Source: Trichostrongylus colubriformis
Taxonomy: Eukaryota > Nematoda > Chromadorea > Rhabditida > Trichostrongylidae
DNA: 64,000 nucleotides
Assembly (NCBI GenBank): GCA_963978905.1
Contig: OZ022257.1
Location: 51,850,873-51,914,872 of the forward strand
Direction: 5' to 3'
In this document: positions 31,768-43,631 of the stretch, in pieces
Layout of the letters: every line of letters starts with the position of its first letter
Numbering within the stretch: the first letter of the stretch is position 1
Made by a program: the position numbers and the translations under genes
The notes under the pieces: generated by a model
What the model was told of the DNA's origin: nothing
The model's input: only the letters and a program-made list of their open reading frames with translations
The model's database searches: none

Positions 31768-33722
31768 ACCATCCTTCCGGTTTCACTTCCTTCCAGAGAA
31801 ACATTGTAAAGATTTATTTGGATATCGGTTTCAGCAAGTTTTGGGTCATAGGTCATAAGTTTAGGCCTTGTGACCAGAAGTCTCTGTCAGCTCTTGAACT
31901 TTTCAGTTTTTTTTTCACGCATTTATATCAAGATGCAGCTCCGCATCGTGAAAGAGAGGGGTTTATTGGTGAAGAGGTCTGCTTCTGCTAATAACAGCTC
32001 TACTTATACTAAGGAATGATAACGAGAAGTTATCATGATAAAAGTAAACTATGATAATGATAATGATTCAAATGACAGTAGTGATAATAATACATGATGA
32101 TAATAACTCTAATAAATGATAACAATTGAAATCCTTGTAACAGTATTCATATCCACTGCGAAAATCAACAGTCATTATTAGTTGGTGATTAATAGTAAGA
32201 GCTGGTAGTATTGATTTATAGTATTAGGTAATGGTGAATATAGCAATGAGTGATAATAATAGTGAATTGCAGGCAAAGTGGTCCCAAGTAATATCAGATG
32301 ATAACGATTAGACAGCGATCGAGCGTCTCTGACAGCGGTGTTTTCTAGTCAACATTCGACGATATTTTTCTAATCGCTGAGCGTTCCTTCATTAATAATA
32401 CAATAGTATAATTACAATAGTAATAGAAAAAAGTTATAGGTATCACCATTTATTACGAAAAACTTTGAAGAAGGTTGCGTTTTCTTTGCGACTATCACCT
32501 TTTTGAAATAATTATAGATGTGTATCAACGTAAAGAAAAGAGACTGTTGTTTGGTTGGGTACGTGAAGGTCAATCGTCGTCCGTGCTCCCTCAGTGATTA
32601 CCGTTATCATTTGATCAGTTATCCAGTTGTTTACTCCATGTCATTGTATTTGCCGGATATGGCATGAATTTTGTTTACTTCAGTTTGATATATGAAATTT
32701 TTTACCTATGGAATCCATTCCTCACCTTTTTATCTGAACTCCAATTCTCATCCGCTATCAGAGCCAACGAGAAAGCAACGTCAGCTATTCGGTTAGTAGT
32801 CACTCTACTGCAGAAACTCTTAGTAATTCTATTTTCTACAAGTAAAGATAGTACGAGATGCTGGTACTTTCCGTTAAGATGCGCCATGCACGCGATAATC
32901 GTCATGGGTGTGTGGAGTGATTGCTTTGGATATCCTCTATACGTTGATCGAATAAATGTAGCTGTTATTATTTGGCTGTGCACTTTCATGTTTATTGGAG
33001 AGCTGATTAAAATAGCTGCATAGCTGCCTTTTTTAGATAAATGGAAAATTTCTCATACAAAAAAGTATCCCTATTTCACTCAGTAATGGGGAATTCAGTT
33101 CCGTATTTAATCCTTGAAATTTTTTTATTTTCATTTTTTCATCTTTTTCTACTTGACTTGGATGTCGTTAATGCTGGCTTTTTGCTTAGTTGTACTTTTT
33201 CCATGTTGGGTTGCTACTTGGCTAACTGGGACAACAATAATGCAGTTAAGAGCTATGTCTGTGCTGCGCCAATGTGGCCCATTGTTCTGAGCGCTGTGGC
33301 TGCCGGGCACCCAGAACGGAACTTATGCTTCTTTGCAAAAACATTTTTTCACATCTTTGTTGCGTCGCCTGCAATAGGCTGCGCAGTTCAGCTGAGCAGT
33401 GCTATAGGCATACGTGGGCCAACCGTCTTGGACATTTACCCTCGACTTTATGTCGGTCCTCACTATTTTCCATGGTCTTGCGTTGTAAGTATATCTCGCG
33501 TTAAAATGTTCGGAAAATCAGCCTGATTTTGCGGCCTTCCTGAAGCAATTTTTAGAGGCTTTCAAACTTATTGTTCAACTGTAGTTTCCAAATCAGGTGG
33601 ATATTGGCTTACTAGTCTAGAAAACGGTTCAAACTGATGGCTAGCCAGCAGGCAAAGTCTCCAGTCACTCCTTTCTCGACGGATAGCGCTAGTTTTGTCC
33701 AATTTATGAGAACACTGAGAAG
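31768..33722. other. AT-rich, GATAAT-rich DNA; no firm gene
   Basis: 32030-32420 is low-complexity TGATAATAAT-type sequence. The ORFs at 32664-33023 and 33041-33526 (119 and 161 codons) are hydrophobic and T-rich, lack known motifs, and are not accepted as genes. Confidence 0.4.
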
Positions 33723-33724
33723 TA

Positions 33725-35005
33725 TTAGGTTGTTGCAAAATTAATTTCGGAAATGGACCGCATACTTCAAACTACTATAACTCAGCTTAAACACAAGTTT
33801 ATTAATCGAAGTAAAAACCATCAGAATGTACACACTTTTGCCAACGAACAGGCAATAAATTTAAGCCTTCAGTATAAAAACTACTATCACGAGAATCAAC
33901 GAAGTCAAGGAAGGCACATTCAACATCGTCTAAATTAGTAAATTGTTTCTGACGCAGATGAGAATTGAGGGCTCGAAAAAAGTGATAGTCTGTTGGGGAA
34001 AGGTCGGGAGAATACGCTGGGTGAGGGAGAACTTCTATACCCAAGTGGGTCAATTTTTGCCGAGTGATTTGTGAGGTGTGTGGCCTTGCGTTGTCCTGCA
34101 ACAGGACGGCCCTCCTCTATTCACCACCGCCGGCCACAATTTTTGCAACTTTCTATACATTTGCTCCAGATCACAACAGTAAGACTCTGCTGTGACTGGC
34201 TGACCAGGTTGCAAGAAACTGTAATGGATTACACCTTTACAACACCACCACACAGTAATCATAACCTTTTAGGGTGAAGGTCGGGTTTAGGAAAGTTTTT
34301 GGAGGAGCACCCTTATCTACCCAGACTAATCCCCGCTTCCTGTTATCATAAAGAACCCATTTTTCATCTACAGTTATAATACGGTTTACAAATGGCTCAT
34401 TTTTATGGCGAACTAGGAGATTAGAGCAGGTGTCGAAACGTGCCAGACGCTGCTCATCGGTCAGGTCATGAGACACCCACTTCGACATCTTCTTCACCTT
34501 GCCGATTGTCAGCAAATGTCTGGCCACTGTAGAGTAATGTACGCCTAGGTCTTCTGCTAACGTACGAGTATTCGTCTCCGGATTTGCTTCGACGGCTCTC
34601 CTTAAATCTTGATCATTAAGCGATGACCTGCGGCCGCGACCCGACTTCTCTTCGAGATCAAAATCGCCAGAAGCAGATATTTTAAACCAGAGCTCCACTG
34701 TTCGTTCGCAAGGACAATTCGACCCAAAAACACTGCTGAGATTACGAGCTGTCTCTGCTGCGGAGTGTTCCAATTTAAACACATAAAGCATGATGACTCG
34801 ATAGTCGCGTCGGTTCATGATTATACGCAACCCTGGAAAAGGCCGGCTGGAAAACTTAGAGCGACATTCATAGAAGTTTCTGAAAGAGCAGAAAAAAACC
34901 CACCAAATGGTATGCCTGACGTTTCTTGGGATGGAATAGTTCAGGGTAAAAAATCTACTTATTTATACATACCTTGAAACCGAAATTAATTTTGCAACAA
35001 TCTAA
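33725..35005 (-). mobile_element. mariner transposon (Hsmar1/cecropia-like), defective
   Basis: The 1,281 bp element has terminal inverted repeats starting TTAGGTTGTTGCAAAATTAA on the left and TTAGATTGTTGCAAAATTAA on the right (one mismatch in the first 26). They are flanked by TA at 33723-33724 and 35006-35007. The minus strand encodes a mariner transposase broken by frameshifts. The sequence most resembles the Hsmar1/SETMAR branch, the group that includes the described hookworm mariner 'bandit'; that link is from memory and untested. Tips are nearly intact, so the copy may be fairly young. Confidence 0.95.
33802..34830 (-). pseudogene. mariner transposase, two frameshifts
   Basis: Cuts and pastes the element at TA sites in intact relatives. 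Frame 1 (34830-34237) carries the DNA-binding helix-turn-helix half (HSAAETARNLSSVFG, ERTVELWF, DLGVHYSTVARHL), the linker motif WVSHDLTDEQ and the first catalytic Asp in ITVDEKWVLYDNRKR. The frame shifts near 34240-34262 to a segment with VWWCCKGVIHYSFLQPG, and again near 34101-34115 to the C-terminal part (MQDNARPH, YSPDLSPTDYHFF). The two C-terminal Asp residues (QDN and PTD) are 34 residues apart, the DD34D signature. All three catalytic Asp are kept, but the frameshifts should prevent activity. Confidence 0.93.
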
Positions 35006-35007
35006 TA

Positions 35008-36840
35008 CATCGGTTGGCTTCCGGCTTCAGCTATTTCTACATACACTGTGGTGCATAATGGTAAAGCCATCTAGAACTTGTCCAAAAACTCTCATATCAA
35101 AATGTTCCCTGGAAAATTTAGGTATACATCGTAGCAAATTGTTCGTGCTTCACACATCAATAGCAAATTCGAGCTCAAAACAGCAGAATAATGCAAAATG
35201 CTGTATGTATATGCCCTAATCGCACATTCAAATGCTACTAGAAATCCGAATATGTACAATCAGAATGCATGGTTTGCTCCAAATAAGTTGGTCGCTTGCT
35301 GACTGCCCTGGCTTTCAATATGTAACAGCTCCATTCTTGCGGATCGTGCTTCTGACAAACAGCGATTCTGCCCACTTTCACATTTTCTCAATTTCTATTT
35401 TTATTTCCAGACTTCCTTGAAATTTTTGTTGTTTTCCTCTACCTACCACTTGTGAGAACTCACTTCCCTATTCGAATCTATGTACTTTTTCAGTGCTTTT
35501 CGAGGGAAAACTTGTTTTGGGGCAGTTCCCGGATCTTGAAAACTTCGCAACCAATTCATTTCCTCTTTATCACGTATATCCCAGTTTTTTTTCGATCTAT
35601 TGGTTATCCTTTATGACTGACACGGTCCAGCTGAACTTCTTTGTTTCGCTTTTCACAGCGCCTTTATGTGAGAAATCTCTCGAGAACCGTTCTCACAATG
35701 AGCATTTGTCAACGAGGAGATTAAATTCATTGTTCACGAGACTTCTTTGATGACGGATTGTATCGTCGAAATCGGGTTTGATAGGTTCCCTTTACAAAGA
35801 AGAAAAACCGGAGAGAACATGATCCGATGATGACGTCTGAAGCAGGTCGAATTGTTCTTCTTTTTTGGGTCTTTCCGCGTTTGAAATTCATCTTTCATCC
35901 ATGGTAGAACAGCCTTTTCACAGAAAAACGTTCTTTTCCCGTTCAGCTTTTTGAAGTAACTCAATTGGACCCGAGAGTATGAAAAAAGTTGCTTTATCCT
36001 CTTGAATTGTGCTCGCTGATCATCTGGCGCTAAGAGTCCTTTGCCAGGTCAAAAAGGTGCCGAGAACAAATGTGTCTTTTTGGTCCGCAGTTGAGAAACA
36101 AGTTTTGAACATAACTTTAATTTGAGGGGAAAATTTTTGGAGCAAGAAGACATCGTGAAAGGAGCGTCGCCTCCATTCTATCGAGGCAGTTCTCGTCTTA
36201 CCAAAGCAATTCTATAACCGTCGTACCTTGAGCACCGTTTCTCGTAGAGCTTTGTCATCTCTCCAAACCAACAACTTCACGGTCCAAGAAGGGCTCCTCA
36301 AGTGCCATTACCTTTATTTGATCGCGCTCTGACTGGCCCTGTGTGCAGCTGCATTAAATCCATTTGCCCTCTGCGCTCAACTTCACACAGACCGACCCGT
36401 TAAATACAAGAAAACTTTGTTTTACTCATTGCTGATTTGTTTTTCTAAAATAATTTGGACGGTAATTGTAGTCTTCTTGGAAGTGAAATGAGCTTTACTA
36501 ATCTGGTAGCTTTTTTGAATTTAGCGGATGTTTATGTACTACTTGGATATGGTACTCTTTATCCTCTAAACAAAAGCACATATAACAAAATAAGGCCAGT
36601 GTGATGGGTTGGATCTGTCAAAGAACGATCTGTCACGTACGTGCAATAACGCTCTTGCTCGCCACTAACTATGGGACGGCGAAATACCGTGCTTTGTTAT
36701 TTCAGTGAAAATATTGTGGCTCCTAAGGGTCTTGTCTGGTCATGAGTGTTCATTGCTCGCGGTACTGATACTAATTAAGTCCCTCCACTCTTGTATTATA
36801 TATGTATACTTTTAAGTTCCCTTTGGTATATGTCATTGCT
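35008..36840. other. No gene recognised
   Basis: Short ORFs (up to 85 codons) with no motifs. No repeat family recognised. Confidence 0.5.
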
Positions 36841-36912
36841 AGGTTTGAGGAGTCGTCCACGGAAAATTGGATTTTCCTGTTACCCTCATATTTATGTTAT
36901 ATTTGCTTACTA
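36841..36912 (+). repeat. Family C end fragment
   Basis: GAGTCGTCCACGGAAAATTGG and CTGTTACCCTCATATTTATG match the family C arm at 26583. A partner end was not found nearby. Confidence 0.6.
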
Positions 36913-37161
36913 AAAGCTGCATACAAACTTCCGCGCATATACAGGTATCAAAAAATAAAATGGGATAGAGCGCCACCAAGTGGTGGACGATGGGGTGGGG
37001 CGTCCGAGTGGGTTTGGATGCTAGAGAACTGGGGAGTAAGAGAGGACAGTCACACGGTCAGGGCGCAAGATGAGAAGGAAATCAACAGTGGGCGCGAAAA
37101 TGTGAGGCTGAGATTATACCTTGCGATTCGTAGGATCGCATAAGCGCTGAACTCTCAGACT

Positions 37162-37330
37162 GCAATGCAGGCTACTTTAATACTCTCTCACTTGGGTGTG
37201 CTATTTTTCCGAGTTCTCTATCACTCTGGGCCGGGAGTGGCAACGGAGCAGATTTGTGAAGGGCCAGAGTGGTAAAGAACTGGGGAAAATAGCGCACCTG
37301 AGTGAGAGAGCATGACAGTAGCCTGCATTG
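37162..37330. repeat. Hairpin with ~65 bp arms
   Basis: The left arm (GCAATGCAGGCTACTTTAAT ... CACTCTGGGCC) pairs with 37260-37330 (GGCCAGAGTGGTAAAG ... AGTAGCCTGCATTGC) around a short loop. MITE-like. Confidence 0.8.
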
Positions 37331-37336
37331 CTCTCT

Positions 37337-37579
37337 GAGGGGTGTGTGCAGATATGACAGCGAATCGCTTCGCAGCGTTCCACGCGCGGCGCCACCAGTA
37401 CGACTCGCCGTATCAATTGCCCTTGTGTGCCGACCGAGCATGACTGCGTCACGTCTGCGCTTCCACTCATGCCACACTGCCTCGTTGGAGGCTGCCATTC
37501 CCTACTACTGGCACTCGCACCCGCCGCGTCGCTCGCCTCGGGCGGCCGTGCGATTCGCTGTCATATCTGCACACACCTC
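37337..37579. mobile_element. Foldback MITE, family D, 243 bp
   Basis: The tip GAGGGGTGTGTGCAGATATG extends to GACAGCGAATCG and is repeated inverted at 37551-37579. The interior holds GGCACTCGCACCCGCCGCG and GCCACACTGCCTCG, which occur inverted near 26930-27000 inside the family C element. It directly follows the hairpin at 37162. Confidence 0.75.
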
Positions 37580-39098
37580 TGGCCGCTGACGGCTTCAAAT
37601 GTTCAAATGTGACGGAAAATGTGGCGGGAATTCAAACGAGTGGCTCTTCTTCTAGTTTTTCAATTTCTGCTCCGAAATGGAGAAAGCCTCTGTTGTTTTC
37701 GTGTGTCCCTTTATGTACTGTATCTAGTACCTTGATTTTGAGAATTGGAATCATTGAATATAATTTATTAGGTACACAAGGAATGTCGAATTGCAGGGAT
37801 GTCATCTGTTTCTTTGTTTCCCAGAGGATCTCTTACCATTATGAAGCTTGTCAGAGTTTTGCAGCAGTAAATAGAGTTAATTGGATTGATTTTTTAGAGG
37901 GCACTTTCTACTCTTTCTTCATTCTATTTACAAGTTCATCTGAAATTGACAAAAGTCCTGTATTAAGAAATAAGGAGCTCAGCACCACTCATCATTCTGG
38001 GATGAGCCATGTAGTTAACCTGCCATCGCATTTGCGGATGTAATGAATACGTTTAACGCGTATTACCTATATACAATGATTCAAGAGTGGATGATGTGGA
38101 AGAAATTAGTTCCGCATACGTACTGGAAGCGACACGTGCCCCGAACTATTGCTCTATACCCGGTCAAAACCTTGAAAGGAAGTAGTTGTGCGTCGACCAA
38201 TTACTAATAACTAGTTTACTGGCACGACGTACTGCCAGTCTCAGATCCACACCTATTATTGTTGATTGGTGGCCAGTAGCTAGCTGTCAGAAAGACCACT
38301 CACACCGGTGAGCATTCATACCGCTGTCGTTGAGTGACCATCAGCCACAGATTCCCCCTTTTATTCACAGCTGAGTGGAAAACCGTATCATTTATCAATG
38401 TCTAAGTCGTAAAATAAATTGTTTTCGTACGGATCATTCTGGGCTTCACAGAAGCTGAGTAGGCTTCAAGATTGTCAGCTTCCCATTTTATTTTAGTATC
38501 CGATTAACATTTGATGAGTCTAATATTAAATTCACCTCTAATAGAAATTCTTCACAATTGCCTACATAGTGAACATGGACGTCGTTAGAAGTTGTAACGC
38601 ATGTCCGCAATTGCCGACTGAAATATCGGGCCATAATGAGTGCATCAGTAAAATTTTACGACAATTTTCTAATTTTTTTCACTATCGCACCGTAAAGCAC
38701 TACTTTTTGATGATTTTTATACAGTAATTTTATCGTAATATCCTTCTCTGCTATTGGTTTGAGATTTTCCTACTACCTTATTATCCGATGTGTTTGAAGA
38801 TCCGTATATTCATGATTCTATCGGATTTTTTTCATCAGTCACTGGCGAAATGTTGACGAGGTGTTTCCTTCAGCTTCTTTAGGTATCTTCAATTATCTCT
38901 GGTCTCTTTAATGTCACTTGATTAATTATCTATGTTACCCCTCTGGAACTGGCAGCGCTCAAATTTTACTTACATTTCTAATTATCTCATTTTCTGTATA
39001 TAAAGCGAAATCCCTTGTGCATTTCCGACAAAGTTTTTGAATTGGTATTTTTTTTGAGAAATGAAAATTGCAATTCCCCTAAGGCTTTTGAGGTGTGG
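37580..39098. other. No gene recognised
   Basis: ORF 37609-38043 (144 codons) has no motifs or splice context. No other feature supported. Confidence 0.45.
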
Positions 39099-39449
39099 TT
39101 AAAGAAATCGTCTACAGAAAAATGAGTTCCATCGGTATCCATATTTTTATGTTGCATTTGCTTAACGATGGCCGCATGCTAAGTATTACGCGAAAAAGTG
39201 AGAATTCGAAGATACAGCTCCCCAAATCTCGGTCGGGTGGGCGGGGCCTCGAGTGAATGCTCTGCCCTGTCGTCAGCTGCGCTTAGGAACGGGCAGTGGG
39301 ACTGTTTACGTGAATTTCTGCTCTTATAATGCGTCTCCGCCGCGGCGAACGACGGGGTGGGCACTTGCTCGGGACCCGTCCACGTTCGAGACTTTGTAGT
39401 ACTGTATTTCAGCCAGAAAAAGTCATTTTTTCATGAAGGGTTCCTTTAA
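39099..39449. mobile_element. Foldback MITE, family C, 351 bp copy
   Basis: TTAAAGAAATCGTCTACAG at 39099 faces its inverse TTCATGAAGGGTTCCTTTAA ending at 39449. The interior shares CAGCTCCCCAAAT and GGGCGGGGCCTC (with inverted CCGCCGCGGCG) with the 26583-27265 copy. Confidence 0.75.
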
Positions 39450-41170
39450 GCTACGATCATACTCTGGGATGCGATCCGTCGCCAAGTATGAATGCAGCTT
39501 ATTATCCGAGATGAAGGGTGATTTGTTAGCCAACTAAATTTTCATCTTATCAACGCTATCTGAATTCTTCTTTTTTAGTCATCGGTTCCTCTTAACTTCT
39601 GATGTGACTATTGCAAAACGATCATCCATTTCTGGTTTGGAACTGTTAAACGTCATTTTTCGCCATAGGAGACCATGTCACACCGTTTCAGGTACCTTCT
39701 CTGCCACTGCGGATCAATCATTTCAATAAACGTCGTCACGATCCATCTACGATCCAGTTGATTCGTGGTGTCCATGGTAATCGGTCATTCTAGTTTCGTT
39801 GTTCATGGTAGTTTTACCGCATGTGCACATTACAAGAAAGCCTGTGCAGCATTTGAATTTTCTCTCATCTCTTACCGATTACGGTAACGGTAATGTGGTG
39901 CAAATTCCCATACGATCCCATTCAGCAATTTCACACCGTGCTGTTCCGCTTAGTCATTCACCACCTTTCAGTCATTGTGGTCAGCGATTAATCGTCGGCC
40001 ATAAACTCCGCATACGTCCTTGTCGGACCGCTTTATTCAGTGCTAGGTTTCCGCTTCTCCAATTACTTTCCATTTCTCTCATTCACTGTCTTCCACTGAT
40101 TTCAAGACCAATGGTACTTTCTTCGATGTTCCTACACACAGAGAGTACCAGTGGCGCCCATCTGGGAATGTGTCATTATTAATGTTCCTTTCTGAAGTCG
40201 GCTCAGTAGGGCTAAAATCTATGTCAGGCTGCCACTGTAATGCTGAGTTACGAGCAGGGTGCACCAGGAGTCGACGATTTCTCGACACGGGGTCGTATTC
40301 GGTCGTACGGAAGGGAGGGGTCGTATTTGATCGAACGGAGGGGAGGGGGTCGGCGCTAGAATCTAATTTTTCAATAAGCAGATGGGAAGCGAAGGGTATT
40401 CTGCAGTGAACTCGCATGAGGAATAGGAATAGATATCATGCCTCAAGTAAGAGTACATAGCAATAAAATACATTGCAGCTATACAATCCTGCACAGTAAC
40501 TGGTATAGCAAGGGTTAAAAAAGGTGGTCCTATTTGGTACCCGCAGAGAAGGAGGGGGGGGGGGGGCGGATGAGTCGTGCTAAAGCGGCTATTTTCCTCC
40601 ACACCTGGGAGTGCCCTGGTTACAAGCGAATCTTTAACTCGAACCTGCACTTTATGGTGTCCGAGAAGATCCCATCACACTGCTTGAACCCTGTGCATTA
40701 TTCCTCAACTGATCAGAATTTGAAAAAATGTAAAAAATTCTGTCAGTTGCTTCCATATTCCTGAGATTCCTCCCCTGCTTTGGTAGTCTGGGTGATGAAC
40801 GTCTTGTTCTATGAATAAAGCCATGTGCATGGCGTGTCCGACAGATATTGTTTGAGGTCTGTCGCCATACCCTCTTATCCTGTATAATTTGAATGGCCGT
40901 TTTTTTTAAAAATTCATGAGGCAAGCTTCACTAGGAATTTGTGAAGTTGCAGATGCCTCTGGGAATCTGAGAAAGGCAGATGCATGGCGCATCTCGAACT
41001 GTCGGAATCGACTCCATTTTGTTTTTTTTTTTTGATTTTAGAAAGGCAAAAGTGAGTGAGTAAGAGCTTGTGCGGCTATCGCAGTGAGATCGAGCTCGCG
41101 TTTAAAAGAATCTTTTATCTCTTCATAATCATTCTAATGCCAGATTCATCTACGAGCACGTGAACGAGGC
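39450..41170. other. No gene recognised
   Basis: ORFs 39799-40182 and 40079-40417 overlap on opposite strands and lack motifs. A run of 13 Gs is at 40554-40566. Confidence 0.45.
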
Positions 41171-41593
41171 TTATGAATCTATCAGCTCCCGCAATCTATT
41201 TTTACGGGGCAAATGTATTGTATCAAATGCCGCCTTGATTTCGAGCTCAAATCGAGGACATGTACATCTGAAACTTTTCCGAAAGCGGATGATCTTCTCA
41301 CCTTTGTCGTGAGCCGCACCTGATAGGTGACTCTCGTGACTGTCCTCTATGGCTAAATTTGATTTTCGGGCCCCAGATGTTTCATCATTGTACGTTTTTC
41401 TCTGCTCCGGTACTGTCATCTCGTTAAGCGAGGAATCTCTGTGGCAGCTCATGTCGTATTGGTTTTCCATTACTTTTTCATGCGCTCTTGAATCATTCAT
41501 CTTGGCATGAATCGAAAACACAGCCAGTTGGATCTGTCCGCGTTTATCCTCCCATGTGTAGTTTTTTAGATTCTCAAAAGCTAAACACGTCTT
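41171..41593 (-). CDS. Hypothetical minus-strand ORF, ~140 codons
   Basis: Open on the minus strand from about 41593 (after a stop) to TAA/TGA near 41171. The first Met is at 41521. The composition is hydrophilic and protein-like: ENLKNYTWEDKRGQIQLAVF, SHESHLSGAAHDKGEK, SFRCTCPRFELEIKAAFDTI. It shows no known domain, signal peptide or membrane segment, and no partner exons. It could be an exon of an unrecognised gene or an eroded element ORF. Confidence 0.2.
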   Translation of the reverse strand, partial: KTCLAFENLKNYTWEDKRGQIQLAVFSIHAKMNDSRAHEKVMENQYDMSCHRDSSLNEMTVPEQRKTYNDETSGARKSNLAIEDSHESHLSGAAHDKGEKIIRFRKSFRCTCPRFELEIKAAFDTIHLPRKNRLRELIDS

Positions 41594-41697
41594 CAGAGTT
41601 AAGCGTTAGTCGCAGGGGTCGTATTTGGCCCATAGGAAAGGGGAGAGCGTTGTATGTAGTACTAGTGGAGATTGAAGGGGGAGGGGCTGCAGTGACT

Positions 41698-41768
41698 TGA
41701 AGGAATCGTGCACGGAAAAATAGTTTCTCTGTTACCCATGTATTTATGTGGTATTTGCCGAAAAATTT
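41698..41768 (+). repeat. Family C end fragment
   Basis: AAGGAATCGTGCACGGAAAA and CTGTTACCCATGTATTTATG match the family C arm. Its partner end was not found. Confidence 0.6.
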
Positions 41769-42697
41769 GATGTCGAGAGCTGCCATCCTTTTCCTGATCG
41801 ACAGAAATCAAATCATTTCTTTCTGAAACCTTGCTAATGTGATCACATCCTCGCCAAATCGCACACCTGTTGTGGTTGGCCAACGATTAATTCATCAAAT
41901 TTGCGTGCTGTTCTCCGTGATTGCGCTATGTGGTGGGTGGTTACAGCATCTATTGCAAATCTCGTCCACAAATATGTTTTTTCATTCTACAAAAAGAGCA
42001 GCCATGGTTTTAAGTCTGCTTTTTTCACTGTTATTTTTACAACGACAAACTTCTCAGTCTATCAATCTTCGAGGCCTCCTGTGAGTTACAAATTGCTCTT
42101 CGATAGCCGGACGGATATTTGCATACTCAATCCATATTGTATATTCAGTTTAGCATCTCGCAAAAAGTTTCACACCTGAGTACTTTTGAAGGATTTTGTG
42201 GGTCACTCTGCACACTCGTAAGGAGGGAGCTTCTTCCCCTTTCTTGGCACAGGTAAAATCAGGGCCCTGTAATGGGATGCCCCTCTCATTGCCATAGTAC
42301 CTCAGCTCATATTGTATCTTGTAGTACTCAAATGACAATTTATGGTTTCGTGTCAAAGCTATTTGCCTTCGGGGATTAGGAATTTCTTAGAGCCTTTATT
42401 TATTTTAGAGCCTTTTCGGATACTTCTTTATTTTGATACTATTTGGACACCAATTTCGTTTACGATGATCCCTTTCATAAAGTGTAAAAGTTTTTCTCTC
42501 GAGCTCTTCGAATTACTTTAAAACAATCGCAAAAGTGAGCAGAAATCAAAAGCAAAGGTGAAGGTTTTTTATTTACGGAAGTGGGAGCTCAGTCACTTCT
42601 GTTTGCAATCCATTCATTAGGTCCTACAAAAAGGAGCTGAAGATAGTGGCAATTCCAGCCCAAGTCAAAGGCTAACTAGGTGTTCCTCATTCTGAAA
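41769..42697. other. No gene recognised
   Basis: Short ORFs only. GGGATGCCCCTCTCATTGCC near 42275 resembles one end of the G-run repeat H seen at 48661 and 60274. Confidence 0.4.
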
Positions 42698-42879
42698 CCG
42701 CCGTCAGACTTTGCAAATTTGCGATTCTGCGATTTTGCCATTTTTTGAGCCTGCGATTCCGGCTCCGCATGCGAAGTTGCGGCTATGCCAGATCTCGAGA
42801 TTGCAGTATTGCATGCGAAAGTGTGACGTCGCAAGATCGTGGAAGAGCAAAATCGCAAAATCACGAAGGCTGACGGCGG
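42698..42879. repeat. Foldback with CCGCCGTCAG tips and GCGATT motifs
   Basis: CCGCCGTCAG at 42698 pairs with CTGACGGCGG at 42870-42879. Inside, GCGATT/AATCGC and TGCGA motifs recur on both arms (GCGATTCTGCGATTTTGCC against GCAAAATCGCAAAATCACG). Confidence 0.75.
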
Positions 42880-43052
42880 CCCAAGGACTGCTAATTAGTG
42901 CTGCATGCATCGGGAAGGTCAAAAACCACTTTGTACATTGTTAGGCTTCCGCAGTGCTTTGCTAGGACTAGATACTCTCTCAAACGTGACTACCATTGTG
43001 GATGTAGTGGAATGCATGGCTCACACCAAAAACGGATTGATCGCTCAGCGAC

Positions 43053-43193
43053 CTTTTTTCATATTCTGAGATGATAGCTTCACATTCTGTAAACGCTAGC
43101 TTTCGATGTTGTTTTTATATATTACAATCTTTGCGCCCAGTAATTTCTGCTCACTTTTGCAATAATACGAGAGTATTCTAATGTGGTGGAAAA
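43053..43193 (+). repeat. Dispersed ~140 bp repeat, copy 1
   Basis: Contains GCGCCCAGTAATTTCTGCTC and TTTTGCAATAATACGAG. A diverged copy is at 44455-44596 in the same orientation, and a short inverted match (CAAAAGTGAGCAGAAAT) is at 42527. Confidence 0.7.
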
Positions 43194-43631
43194 AGTTCTA
43201 CAAAATTTCATAATATGATAGAATATTACTTTACTTATTAGCTTTCGCTTGGAGCAGAGAAGCGGCAAATCAGATTAATTTATCTGTAAACATGATTTTA
43301 TCACGAAGCCCGAAGGGAACGATAAGGCCAACGCGGTATTTGGGCTGGCTACTGACGCCGTTCTACTGTCCACAACTAACATAAACACTTCGATAACGCC
43401 TTCCTCAATTCACAACTTTGTCTCACACAGGTCGTCCTGGAAAATTCTGGAATTTCTTTTACGGAAATTGCACAGCTCCTTTGTGTGCTGTATGGATCAT
43501 GCTTTTGATACTTAAATGTTAAAGCAGTTGCCGTCAGTGTTCCCTTCCTGGGTTGTGCCAGCACTCTAAAGAAATCTATTCATAATCGTAAAAATTCGTG
43601 ATTCAGCCTTCACAATGATTAGCGGGAGCCA

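Noticed and set aside
33041..33526. 161-codon ORF, the longest after the transposase
   Set aside because: Hydrophobic, T-rich frame without motifs or splice context; expected by chance in T-rich DNA.
3747..35005. SET-domain gene and an Hsmar1-like mariner in one window, as in the primate SETMAR fusion
   Set aside because: They are about 27 kb apart, in opposite orientation, and the SET gene is an EZH type, not the SETMAR SET type. There is no sign of fusion.
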